Assembly: GCA_016933515.1 (NCBI GenBank)
Contig: JAFGAV010000017.1
Span: forward strand, 1 to 43,164
DNA: 43,164 nt
Origin: Candidatus Aminicenantota bacterium
Lineage (GTDB): Bacteria; Acidobacteriota; Aminicenantia; Aminicenantales; JAFGAV01
Direction: 5' to 3'
Part shown: piece by piece, positions 16,947 to 24,358 of the stretch
Layout of the letters: each line of letters begins with the position of its first letter
How positions within the stretch are numbered: position 1 is the first letter of the stretch
Position numbers and translations under genes: made by a program
The notes under the pieces: generated by a model
The model's input: the letters and a program-made list of their open reading frames with translations, nothing else
What the model was told of the DNA's origin: nothing
Databases searched by the model: none

Positions 16947-17756
16947 TCAAGGACGATAGAGGACCGCGGCTTCTCCTTTTTCCGCGATCAGGCGCTTGAT
17001 TTCGTTCAGGAGGAGCAAGCGCCTTTGGAGCAGGGCTTCAAGCTCCTCGGCATTGAGCAGGCTTTTCAGCCGGGCGCGGACCGCATCGTCGTCCCATTCG
17101 TCCGACAGAGAGGCCAGAACGCGGCGCGAGCAGCGCCGGAGCGGATAGTCCGTCAGGAGCTCGGCTGAGGGAGCAAAGGCTTCGGAAAAATCCACCCTCA
17201 TGGGCCGCCAGGAATCCGTTTGGAAAATGACGTCTCCCAGATCCTGCCGAGGAGCGAAGACCAGGTGCTCGAGAACGAGAATCTCGTCCAGCCGGTCCCC
17301 GTAGGCCTGCGGGTCGGGAGGCCGGAGGTTTTTATTCAAGCGGGATTTTTCGGTTTCCACTCCATCGAGGAAAAGCTGCAGGGAGCCGGCCCGGCCTTCG
17401 ATGGACCTTTCCACCGTCGCGGGCACGAGTCCCAGGCCCAGCAATTTGTCGAGCTCATAGGCAGCGAGCTCATAGGCGCAGCTGTCCGGCATGATGGCCG
17501 GCCGGCTTCGGCGGATGGACTTGAAAAACGCCCGCCGGGTTGCCGTCCCGTCGCTCAGGGTGACCAGCCAGGCGTTGGTCCGCCCGTGCTGATGCATCTT
17601 TTCCACGGCCGTGATGTCCGCCTCTCGGAGAAAGGTTTCGAGCTCCTCCCGGGGATCGGAGGGAGTGGGTTGAAGAGAGGCCCGGCACAAGGCCGATGCG
17701 CCTCCGAGGAGAATCAGGCAGACCCAGAGGCCGAGCCGAGTCTTTTTATTCATCAT
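16947..17756 (-). CDS. Secreted kinase-like protein, degenerate paralogue C
   Basis: A 269-residue third member of the tandem family, with a signal peptide (hydrophobic to about residue 22). N-lobe landmarks are kept: Lys79 in AFFKS, Glu96 in YELAAYELDKLLGLGLVP, GRAGSLQLF. The catalytic loop is not: where A and B read IANEDR-x-x-x-N, this protein reads FAPRQDLGD, although the following VDFSEAF retains the metal-type Asp179. It may be a pseudokinase or an allosteric partner for A and B, or a binding protein. The start overlaps the end of the phosphatase gene by 11 nt, with GGAGG upstream and two adjacent ATGs (17756 or 17753). The C terminus AAVLYRP matches the family ending. Confidence 0.65.
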   Translation of the reverse strand: MMNKKTRLGLWVCLILLGGASALCRASLQPTPSDPREELETFLREADITAVEKMHQHGRTNAWLVTLSDGTATRRAFFKSIRRSRPAIMPDSCAYELAAYELDKLLGLGLVPATVERSIEGRAGSLQLFLDGVETEKSRLNKNLRPPDPQAYGDRLDEILVLEHLVFAPRQDLGDVIFQTDSWRPMRVDFSEAFAPSAELLTDYPLRRCSRRVLASLSDEWDDDAVRARLKSLLNAEELEALLQRRLLLLNEIKRLIAEKGEAAVLYRP

Positions 17757-18762
17757 TCACCCTCCAAACCTGGTAACAGCCCGCTTCAATCAACAGAGCG
17801 CTCAGCGGTCCCTGGTAGTAAGCGGAGATGCCGGTATCGATGGCCCAGACTTTCCCGCCGAAACGCCTCATGGCTGTTGCGGTGGGCACCCGCAGAACCG
17901 TATGCCCGATGACGATGTGGCGGGCCTGCAAGTTGGCCAGGATGCCGTCCACTTCGTCCTCGAACAGCGCCTCGTCCTGCAGGGCAAGATCGCGGTACCA
18001 AAGCGGTCCCTCCCGGGCGTAGAGCACCTGGGGCTGGAACATCCCGTTCTTCATGACCAGGCGCAGCTCTCGACGCACCGTGTCGTTGATCTTTTCCAGG
18101 GACCAGAGGGAGTATGCGGGACTGATGCCGCCGTGGACAAAGACCGTGTCGTTGATTTTGATGACGGTGTTGAGATCGGCGATCCATTGGCCGTATTGCC
18201 GGCGGAAAAACTTCAGGTACTGTCTCCGGCCCTCCGGATCGTTTTGGAGAATCTCCGCCCACAACGCCCGCCGTTCCTCGGCCGAAATCTCGGTGCGGCC
18301 GTCGCCGCGGCGCCGGAGGGCCTCGTTTTCTTTCTCCTTGATGTAATCCTCGGGGAGAAAGGACCGGAATTGCTCCGCGGTGACGTATTCGGGATAATCG
18401 AAGGAGATGCCCGAGATGTTCATCATTTCGTGGTTGCCGATGAGAACATGGACCCGCCCGCCGGCGGCCTCGGCTTCTATTTCTAGGCGTCGGAGAAGGT
18501 CGAAGATCGCACGGGCGTTGGGCCCGCGGTCCATGATGTCCCCGATCTGGACCAGATGCGTCTCCCCGGCCGCCCAGTGGAGCTCACGATCCACGACTCC
18601 CGTGCCGATCAAGATGGCCGTGAAGGCGTCATAGTCGCCGTGAAGGTCTCCGACAGCCATGATCTTCTCGACGCCCGTCCAGACGCAAGGGATTTCGGCG
18701 CGAGCCGCGGCGCTGATAAGGAGGAGACACGCGGCAAGGAGCCAGACGGTTCTTTTTCTCAT
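17746..18762 (-). CDS. Secreted PPP-family metallophosphatase (Shewanella-like type)
   Basis: A 338-residue calcineurin-like phosphoesterase with a signal peptide ending AARA (about residue 22). The two-metal site is complete: GDLHGDYDA (Asp39, His41), GDIMDRGP (Asp75), GNHEMM (Asn110, His111), VHGGISP and VIGHTVL. The GDxHG/GDxxDRG/GNHE spelling is that of PPP protein phosphatases, and the secreted bacterial form resembles Shewanella-like phosphatases. It could remove phosphate from proteins or small molecules in the periplasm. It is first in the four-gene minus-strand operon and overlaps kinase-like paralogue C, suggesting that it opposes the kinase-like proteins (inference). ATG 18762 is chosen because it begins the signal peptide; the frame extends to 18807. 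Confidence 0.82.
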   Translation of the reverse strand: MRKRTVWLLAACLLLISAAARAEIPCVWTGVEKIMAVGDLHGDYDAFTAILIGTGVVDRELHWAAGETHLVQIGDIMDRGPNARAIFDLLRRLEIEAEAAGGRVHVLIGNHEMMNISGISFDYPEYVTAEQFRSFLPEDYIKEKENEALRRRGDGRTEISAEERRALWAEILQNDPEGRRQYLKFFRRQYGQWIADLNTVIKINDTVFVHGGISPAYSLWSLEKINDTVRRELRLVMKNGMFQPQVLYAREGPLWYRDLALQDEALFEDEVDGILANLQARHIVIGHTVLRVPTATAMRRFGGKVWAIDTGISAYYQGPLSALLIEAGCYQVWRVNDE

Positions 18763-18914
18763 GGCCGGCTGTCCGGGATCGCCTCTCTTCACATGATAGC
18801 AAGACAAAAGGGGCCGCGTCTACACTTTCCACTTTTTTTCCGGCCGATGTCCAGCAGGATTCGAAATCGCGGATTTCAGGCCGGGAGAAAGGCGGACGCG
18901 GCCCCGTCTTTCCG

Positions 18915-18943
18915 TTGACAGGGAGGCGGCCTTCTGATAATAA
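18915..18943 (+). promoter_or_regulatory. Strong sigma-70-type promoter for the STAS-transporter operon
   Basis: TTGACA (18915-18920), a 17-bp spacer and TAATAA (18938-18943) lie about 30 nt upstream of ATG 18977. It is the best consensus match seen in the window. On the other strand a weak TATCAT (18793-18798) may serve the phosphatase operon. Confidence 0.75.
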
Positions 18944-18976
18944 CTAAAGATAAATGAGGGAGGGCGCAGACACCCC

Positions 18977-19324
18977 ATGGACATCAAAAAACGAGAAAAA
19001 GACGACATCACGATCTTCGACATCCAGGGCGAAATCAGGCGCACGGATATCGCCGAGTCGACTCTTCATGAGCTTGTCAAGGACCAGTTGGATCTCGGCA
19101 AAAAGCACATTTTGCTGAATTTCGACAAAGTGGAGTTCATCGACAGTTTCGGTGTGGGCGAAATTCTGGCCAGCTACATCTCCACGCACAACCTGGGCGG
19201 GCAGCTCAAAATCGCCCGCATCTCCAAGAAGCTGTTTCTGGTTTTTCAGATCACCATGCTGACCAAAGTCCTGGAAATCTTCGACGAAGAAGAATCGGCC
19301 CTGCAGAGCTTCCTCAAGGAATAA
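18977..19324 (+). CDS. STAS-domain anti-sigma factor antagonist
   Basis: A 115-residue single STAS domain of the RsbV/SpoIIAA class. The strand-turn VEFIDSFGVGEILA carries Ser57 at the position phosphorylated by RsbW-type kinases. When dephosphorylated, such proteins bind the kinase and release its partner. The RsbW-like kinase at 14500 and the PP2C phosphatase at 24359 are the obvious local partners. It is first in a four-gene operon with two large transporter-HEAT fusions and the phosphatase. A GGAGGG lies 12 nt from the ATG, farther than usual. Confidence 0.88.
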   Translation: MDIKKREKDDITIFDIQGEIRRTDIAESTLHELVKDQLDLGKKHILLNFDKVEFIDSFGVGEILASYISTHNLGGQLKIARISKKLFLVFQITMLTKVLEIFDEEESALQSFLKE

Positions 19325-19357
19325 AAGCCGAGCCGGGCGCCGCCACAGAGCCTCGGG

Positions 19358-21835
19358 ATGCGGACAGGACGCCCCTTTCGATGGCCGCCGCGCCTCCCCG
19401 GCGTCAAGAGGGGAGAAGAAACGCCGGCCGTTCTCCTTTTTCTGCTCTTTTTCCTCATCACCGCGCCGTTCAGCATTTTTAAAAGCATCCGGGACGCCAG
19501 CTTCCTGACCGAGCTGGGTTCGGAGAATCTTCCCCTCGCCTACGCCACGGCTTTTTTTGTCGGCCTGGCGGTCGCTCTCCAGGCCAAGCTTCAGGCCCGG
19601 GTCTCCCGCCGCGCGCTTCTCTCCGGGAGCATGATGTTCTTCTCCCTGACGGGCGCGATTTTCGCCTTGCTGCTACAGATGTCCGGAAAGTGGCTGGCGC
19701 TGGCTTACTGGGTTTGGGCGAACATTCTCATCGTCTCGCTCATGACCCAATACTGGATGCTGGTCAACGACATTTTCAATCCCCGGGAAGCCAAACGGCT
19801 CATCGGCTTCATCGGCAGCGGAGGCATCCTGGGCGGCATCGCCGGCGGTCTGTTGACCGGCTTTCTGGCCGAGTCGTTCCCGCTGGGCATCCTGTTCCTG
19901 GGAGGAGTGCTGCTCTTGGCCGCGATCCCCGTCATCCTTCGGCTGACCGGCCGGGGAAGGCCGGGGGGGGAACCGCGCGATTCCCGCGCGGCGGAGACGG
20001 AAAACCGGGACGCGTCCTTGCGTCAAGAGGGGTTCAAATCCTGTTTCGACATCGTCCGCCGAAACGACTATCTGCGTCTTCTGGCCGGAATCGTCCTTCT
20101 GACCGGATTGATATCGACGTTCGTCGACTGGCAATCGAAGGCCGTGATCGAGATGACCGTTCGGGGGCATTTGGCCTCGTTCTTCGGCTGGTTCAACGCC
20201 GGATTGCTGATTTTTTCCTTTTTCCTTCAGATCCTGGGCACGAGCCGCATTGTCGACCGCTACGGCATCCGCAGCCTTCTGCTGTTCTATCCGGCCGTCA
20301 TCCTCATCTTCACCCTCGGCCTCTCGGCCTGGCCCGTCTTGGTGCTGGCCGTGGCCTTGAAGGGTGGGGACAAAAGCCTGTCTTATTCGATCAACCAGTC
20401 CGCCCGGGAGCTTCTCTATTTTCCCGTCCCGCCCGAGCAAAGGGTCCGCGCCAAGGTCTTCATCGACATGTTTCTCAACCGTTTCTCCCGGACGGCCGGC
20501 GCGATCCTGCTTCTGGCGGCGTTCGCCCTTCCCTGGCCGTCTCCGTTGCAGGCGGTCGGCATTTTGTCGGTTCTCACCCTGGCGGCCTGGATCGCGCTCA
20601 ATCTGAAAGCCGCCTCGGCTTATGTCCGCATCGTGAAGGACAAGCTCCGCGGCCGCTGGGACAGGGGGGACAGGGTGGTCGAGGCCGAAGTGGACGTGGG
20701 GTTCGCCAAGACGGTTTTCGATCTGATCGAGACACGGCGCCGCAGTCCCGTTCTTTTCAGCCTTCATCTCTATGACTTGATGCGAAAAAAAAAGCTGACG
20801 CCGGACATTCGGGCCATGCTTCTCTCCGAGCCCGGCGATCCGCGCTTCACGGCGCTGGGCGCCCTTTTTGAGGCCGGGGCCGAAGCCGCCGCTTCCGCGG
20901 CCGGCTTGGAGGCCGAGGACGCGGCGCTCGAGCAATTCGTCCGCGAGGTCATGGGACTCGAAGTTTACGGTCAGGTCATGGAGGAGTATCTGGCCCGCGC
21001 TCTCGAGCGGGGGGGGGCAGACGATCCCGTGACTCGGATGGAGATCGCCAAGGCCCTGGGCCTGATGCCGCCCCGTTCGCCCCTTGTCCGCCGGCTTGAA
21101 GAGCTGCTCGAGGACGAGTCCGAGGACGTCGTCCGCTACGCGTTGGAGAGCGCCGGGCGGCTGGGTCTGCGCGAACATGTCCCGGCCGTGGTCCGGCGCC
21201 TCGGTCATCCCCGGCTTCAAGACGCGGCGGAAGAGGCGTTGATGCAATACGGGCCGAGAATCACCGGCGGCTTGCTCGACATTCTCCTCGACTCTTCCGA
21301 GCCTCCGGCCGCGAGGAGGAAGGCCGCCTCGATTCTGGGCGGCATCGGCGATCAGGACGCCGTGGACGGGCTTTTGTTCTCGCTCGGCGCGGTTTCCGGG
21401 AAAATCCGGGATGAAGTTCTGGACGCCCTGGACAGGGCCCGTTCCGCGGGCGGAGTCATCCGTTTCGACCGGAACCTCGTGCTCGCCCATTTGGCGGAGG
21501 AATTCAAGCGCGTCTACAAAATTTTCATCGCCGAGGCGCGGACGCGGAAAGAAGGAAAAGACGACCCTATGCGTAAAGGCTGGGCGTCCGGCCTTGTGCT
21601 CGGAGTTTTCAAGATCCTGGGACTGGCCTATCCGCGGGAAGACGTGTTCAAGGCCTACAAAAACTGGCTGTCGGGGACTCGCGAATCCGTGGCTTACGCA
21701 CTGGAACTCCTGGACAATTTCCTGTCCAAGAGCGTTCGCGACAGACTGTTTCCCCTGCTGGAGGATCATTCCTTGAAGGACAGGCTGCGTTTGATCCGCA
21801 GCCGGCTGAAGAACGGCGGGGAGCTGAGGCCGTGA
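19358..21835 (+). CDS. Npt-type transporter fused to a C-terminal HEAT-repeat domain (first)
   Basis: An 825-residue protein. Residues about 22-420 form a 12-helix transporter-like core of the Npt/ATP-ADP translocase type: LIGFIGSGGILGGIAGG, KGGDKSLSYSINQSARELLY, FPVPPEQRVRAKVFIDMFLN. The latter parallels the PREEKYKAKAAID loop of the 12903 gene. After a linker, about 545-690 is built of HEAT-like helical pairs (ARRKAASILGGIGDQDAVDGL), followed by a helical C-terminal domain. The cytoplasmic half could sense or dock partners. The ATG has no good ribosome site and lies 33 nt after the STAS gene. The stop overlaps the GTG of the next gene. Transport substrate unknown; a sensor role without transport is also possible. 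Confidence 0.78.
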   Translation: MRTGRPFRWPPRLPGVKRGEETPAVLLFLLFFLITAPFSIFKSIRDASFLTELGSENLPLAYATAFFVGLAVALQAKLQARVSRRALLSGSMMFFSLTGAIFALLLQMSGKWLALAYWVWANILIVSLMTQYWMLVNDIFNPREAKRLIGFIGSGGILGGIAGGLLTGFLAESFPLGILFLGGVLLLAAIPVILRLTGRGRPGGEPRDSRAAETENRDASLRQEGFKSCFDIVRRNDYLRLLAGIVLLTGLISTFVDWQSKAVIEMTVRGHLASFFGWFNAGLLIFSFFLQILGTSRIVDRYGIRSLLLFYPAVILIFTLGLSAWPVLVLAVALKGGDKSLSYSINQSARELLYFPVPPEQRVRAKVFIDMFLNRFSRTAGAILLLAAFALPWPSPLQAVGILSVLTLAAWIALNLKAASAYVRIVKDKLRGRWDRGDRVVEAEVDVGFAKTVFDLIETRRRSPVLFSLHLYDLMRKKKLTPDIRAMLLSEPGDPRFTALGALFEAGAEAAASAAGLEAEDAALEQFVREVMGLEVYGQVMEEYLARALERGGADDPVTRMEIAKALGLMPPRSPLVRRLEELLEDESEDVVRYALESAGRLGLREHVPAVVRRLGHPRLQDAAEEALMQYGPRITGGLLDILLDSSEPPAARRKAASILGGIGDQDAVDGLLFSLGAVSGKIRDEVLDALDRARSAGGVIRFDRNLVLAHLAEEFKRVYKIFIAEARTRKEGKDDPMRKGWASGLVLGVFKILGLAYPREDVFKAYKNWLSGTRESVAYALELLDNFLSKSVRDRLFPLLEDHSLKDRLRLIRSRLKNGGELRP

Positions 21836-24315
21836 GCGGCGCGGACGGACGCCTTTTTCGGCTGCTCAAGCGGGCGGTGGACATCCGGCCCGAGGAGACG
21901 GGGGTCGTCGTCCGGATGTTCTTTCATTTTTTCCTCATCACGTTCACCGCCTACGTCATCAAGCCGGTCAAGCTGTCGCTCTATCTCACCTTCCTGACCG
22001 CCGATCGTCTGCCGTACGCATATTTGCTCACCGCCTTGCTGATGGGGCTGGCCGTGTCGCTCAACTCCCGGCTCCTTTCCCGCCTCAACAGGCGGGCCTA
22101 CATCTCATGGAGCCTTCTTTTCTTCATGGGAAACCTCCTCGTTTTTCGCTGGCTGTTCGGCTTCCACTGGCCGTGGGTTTCGATGCTTTTCTGGTTCTGG
22201 TCCGATCTTTTCATCGTCACGGCGGTCATGCAGTTCTGGATGGCGGTCAACGACCGGTTCCATCCGCGTCAGGCGCGCCGTTTGGTCGGATTTTTCGTCA
22301 GCGGCGGCCTCTGGGGGGGCGTGGCCGGGGCCCTCGTCGCCTCGCGGCTGGTGCGTCTGATCGGAACGGAAAATCTGCTTCTCGTCTGCCCCGCATTCCT
22401 GGCCGGAGCCTTCGTCCTTGTCCGCCACCGGGACGCCGCCGGACAGCCCGAGGAGAGCGAAGCGGCGCCCGAAAACGCCTCGGCCCCGAAGAAGACCGGA
22501 TACGCCGGGAGTTTTCGCATCCTCCGCCGGAGCCGCTACCTTCGGCTGCTGGCCGCTCTCGTGGCCGCAGGCATCGTGGTCACCACCCTGGTGGATTTTC
22601 AATTCAGCTCCGCGGTGGAGGCCGCGCTGCCTCTCAAGGACGCCCGGACCTCGTTTCTCGGCACCTTCTTTCTGGGCCTGCTGGTCTTTTCCACCCTTCT
22701 CCACCATCTGTTGTCCGGCCGCATCCTCAAGCGCTACGGGATCTTGGCCGCGCTGATCATCCCGCCGGCCGTGCTGTTCCTCGGCTCGGCCGCCGTTTTC
22801 TTCGTCCCCGCCGGGAGTCTTCTGTGGTGGGCCGTGCCGGTCAAGGGCCTGGACAAAAGCCTGACCCACACGATCAACCAGTCCGTCCGCGAACTGCTCT
22901 ACATCCCCGTTCCGGCCGATGAAAAGTACAAGGCCAAGGCCTTCATCGATATGTTCGTCAACAAGTTCGCGGACGGCCTGGCCGCCGTCATGCTTCTCGC
23001 TCTCCCCCTGTCCCTCAAGGGAGTGAGCGGCCTCACGGCGTTCTTTTGTCTGGCCTGGGCGGCCCTGGCGGCGCTCATCACCAAGGAATATGCCGAGGTC
23101 GTCAAGCGCCACCTCAAAATTCAGTGGGAGGACGCCGATCGCCTGATTCTCGACCGCATAGACGTCGACACGACCCAATTGGTCTTCGACACCCTTGAAA
23201 GCCGCGGGCGCAGTTCGGTCCTTTACGCCATGAACCTTTACGAACTCATTCGGCGGGAACGCCTGACGCCCGAACTGAGGAAAATCATCGCTCAGCGCTC
23301 GGGAGAACTCAGAGCCGGGGCGATGGATTCTCTTCTCGACGTGGACGGCGAACCGCTCTTTCCCGATACGGACGACGTCCTGCCGGAGGAAACCCTTGAC
23401 GCTCAAGTCCGCGAGATCCTGGACCTCGGCGTTTATCGGCAGGTCATGGGCCGGTATCTGGAAGACGTGGCGAAGGAGGCCGGGCCGAACTCGGAAACGG
23501 CCCGGATGGAGGCCGCCAAAGCCCTCGGCCTGATGGACCCCGGGTCGCCTCTGGCGAGGAACCTGGCGAAATTTCTGCGGGACGAATCCCCCGAGGTGGC
23601 CGTTTACGCCCTGAGGAGCGCCGGACAGCTGAAACGGCGGGATTTGTTGCCGCCTGTCCTGTCCTGTCTGTCCCGTCCGGCTCTCTCTCAAGCGGCCGTT
23701 CTGGCCTTGACCGAATACGGAGACAGAATCGTGGGCGCGCTCAAGGATTACCTGGCCGATCCGGAGGAGGATCTCAGGATCAGGCGTTTGCTGCCCGATG
23801 TCCTGGCCAGGATCGGGACTCAGCGCGCGGCCGACGCGCTCCTTTCCGAATTTCGAAAGGCGGGCTCGAGGTTTGAGGCCGAGCTCATCGAGGCCCTGGC
23901 CAAGCTCAAGGTCTCCCGGCCGGAGATTCGATTCGACGAGACCGTCGTTCTCGAAGGCGTGAAGCGGCAGCTCCGGACGGCCTACGGCGATCTGGAAAGA
24001 TATCACGATCTCAAACCGGGCGGGAAAAAAGAGGGCCGGAGGCGCGACCTGGAGCTCATGCTTTTCAAAACCGTCAAGAGCATTTTCGCCCTTCTGGGCC
24101 TGATCTATCCGCCGGAAGACATCCGCCGGGCTTACCAGAATCTTCTGGCCGGGACGAAGAAAGCCATCGATTATTCCGTCGAACTCCTCGACAGCCTCCT
24201 GCACAAGGACATCAAGCCTTTCCTCCTGCCCATGGTGGAAGATCTCCCTCTCGACGAGAAAGCCAAGTCCGCAGGCCGGATCCTGAAAGCCCTGAACAAA
24301 GCGTCGGCGTCTTGA
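21832..24315 (+). CDS. Npt-type transporter fused to a C-terminal HEAT-repeat domain (second)
   Basis: An 827-residue paralogue of the preceding protein with the same architecture and almost the same length. The membrane core shows FLITFTAYVIKPVKLSLYL, LVGFFVSGGLWGGVAG, KGLDKSLTHTINQSVRELLY and IPVPADEKYKAKAFIDMFVN. The cytoplasmic half holds HEAT-like units (TARMEAAKALGLMDPGSPLARNL matches RMEIAKALGLMPPRSPL in the first copy) and ends in the same helical module (LGLIYPPEDIRRAYQNLLAG versus LGLAYPREDVFKAYKNWLSG). It starts with GTG inside the stop of the first copy, so the pair may form a heterodimer made in equal amounts. Function inferred only from family. Confidence 0.78.
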   Translation: MSGADGRLFRLLKRAVDIRPEETGVVVRMFFHFFLITFTAYVIKPVKLSLYLTFLTADRLPYAYLLTALLMGLAVSLNSRLLSRLNRRAYISWSLLFFMGNLLVFRWLFGFHWPWVSMLFWFWSDLFIVTAVMQFWMAVNDRFHPRQARRLVGFFVSGGLWGGVAGALVASRLVRLIGTENLLLVCPAFLAGAFVLVRHRDAAGQPEESEAAPENASAPKKTGYAGSFRILRRSRYLRLLAALVAAGIVVTTLVDFQFSSAVEAALPLKDARTSFLGTFFLGLLVFSTLLHHLLSGRILKRYGILAALIIPPAVLFLGSAAVFFVPAGSLLWWAVPVKGLDKSLTHTINQSVRELLYIPVPADEKYKAKAFIDMFVNKFADGLAAVMLLALPLSLKGVSGLTAFFCLAWAALAALITKEYAEVVKRHLKIQWEDADRLILDRIDVDTTQLVFDTLESRGRSSVLYAMNLYELIRRERLTPELRKIIAQRSGELRAGAMDSLLDVDGEPLFPDTDDVLPEETLDAQVREILDLGVYRQVMGRYLEDVAKEAGPNSETARMEAAKALGLMDPGSPLARNLAKFLRDESPEVAVYALRSAGQLKRRDLLPPVLSCLSRPALSQAAVLALTEYGDRIVGALKDYLADPEEDLRIRRLLPDVLARIGTQRAADALLSEFRKAGSRFEAELIEALAKLKVSRPEIRFDETVVLEGVKRQLRTAYGDLERYHDLKPGGKKEGRRRDLELMLFKTVKSIFALLGLIYPPEDIRRAYQNLLAGTKKAIDYSVELLDSLLHKDIKPFLLPMVEDLPLDEKAKSAGRILKALNKASAS

Positions 24316-24340
24316 ATTTCCCCCTCGGGGGGGCTACAAT
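24312..24340 (+). promoter_or_regulatory. Promoter for the FHA-GAF-PP2C gene
   Basis: TTGAAT (24312-24317), 17 bp, TACAAT (24335-24340). The -35 overlaps the stop of the second transporter-HEAT gene. The phosphatase gene may thus also be expressed separately from the operon. Confidence 0.5.
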
Positions 24341-24358
24341 CGTTGCGAACCGGATCCC

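Noticed and set aside
21008..21017. Nine-G run inside the first transporter-HEAT gene, considered as a phase-variation tract
   Set aside because: Similar G-runs occur in non-coding gaps (27271-27279, 41523-41532), so they reflect base composition. No second sign of phase variation is seen.
19673..24204. Long antisense frames opposite the two transporter-HEAT genes
   Set aside because: Their translations are Gln/Gly/Arg/Asp-rich without hydrophobic or motif structure, the usual mirror image of GC-rich membrane protein genes.
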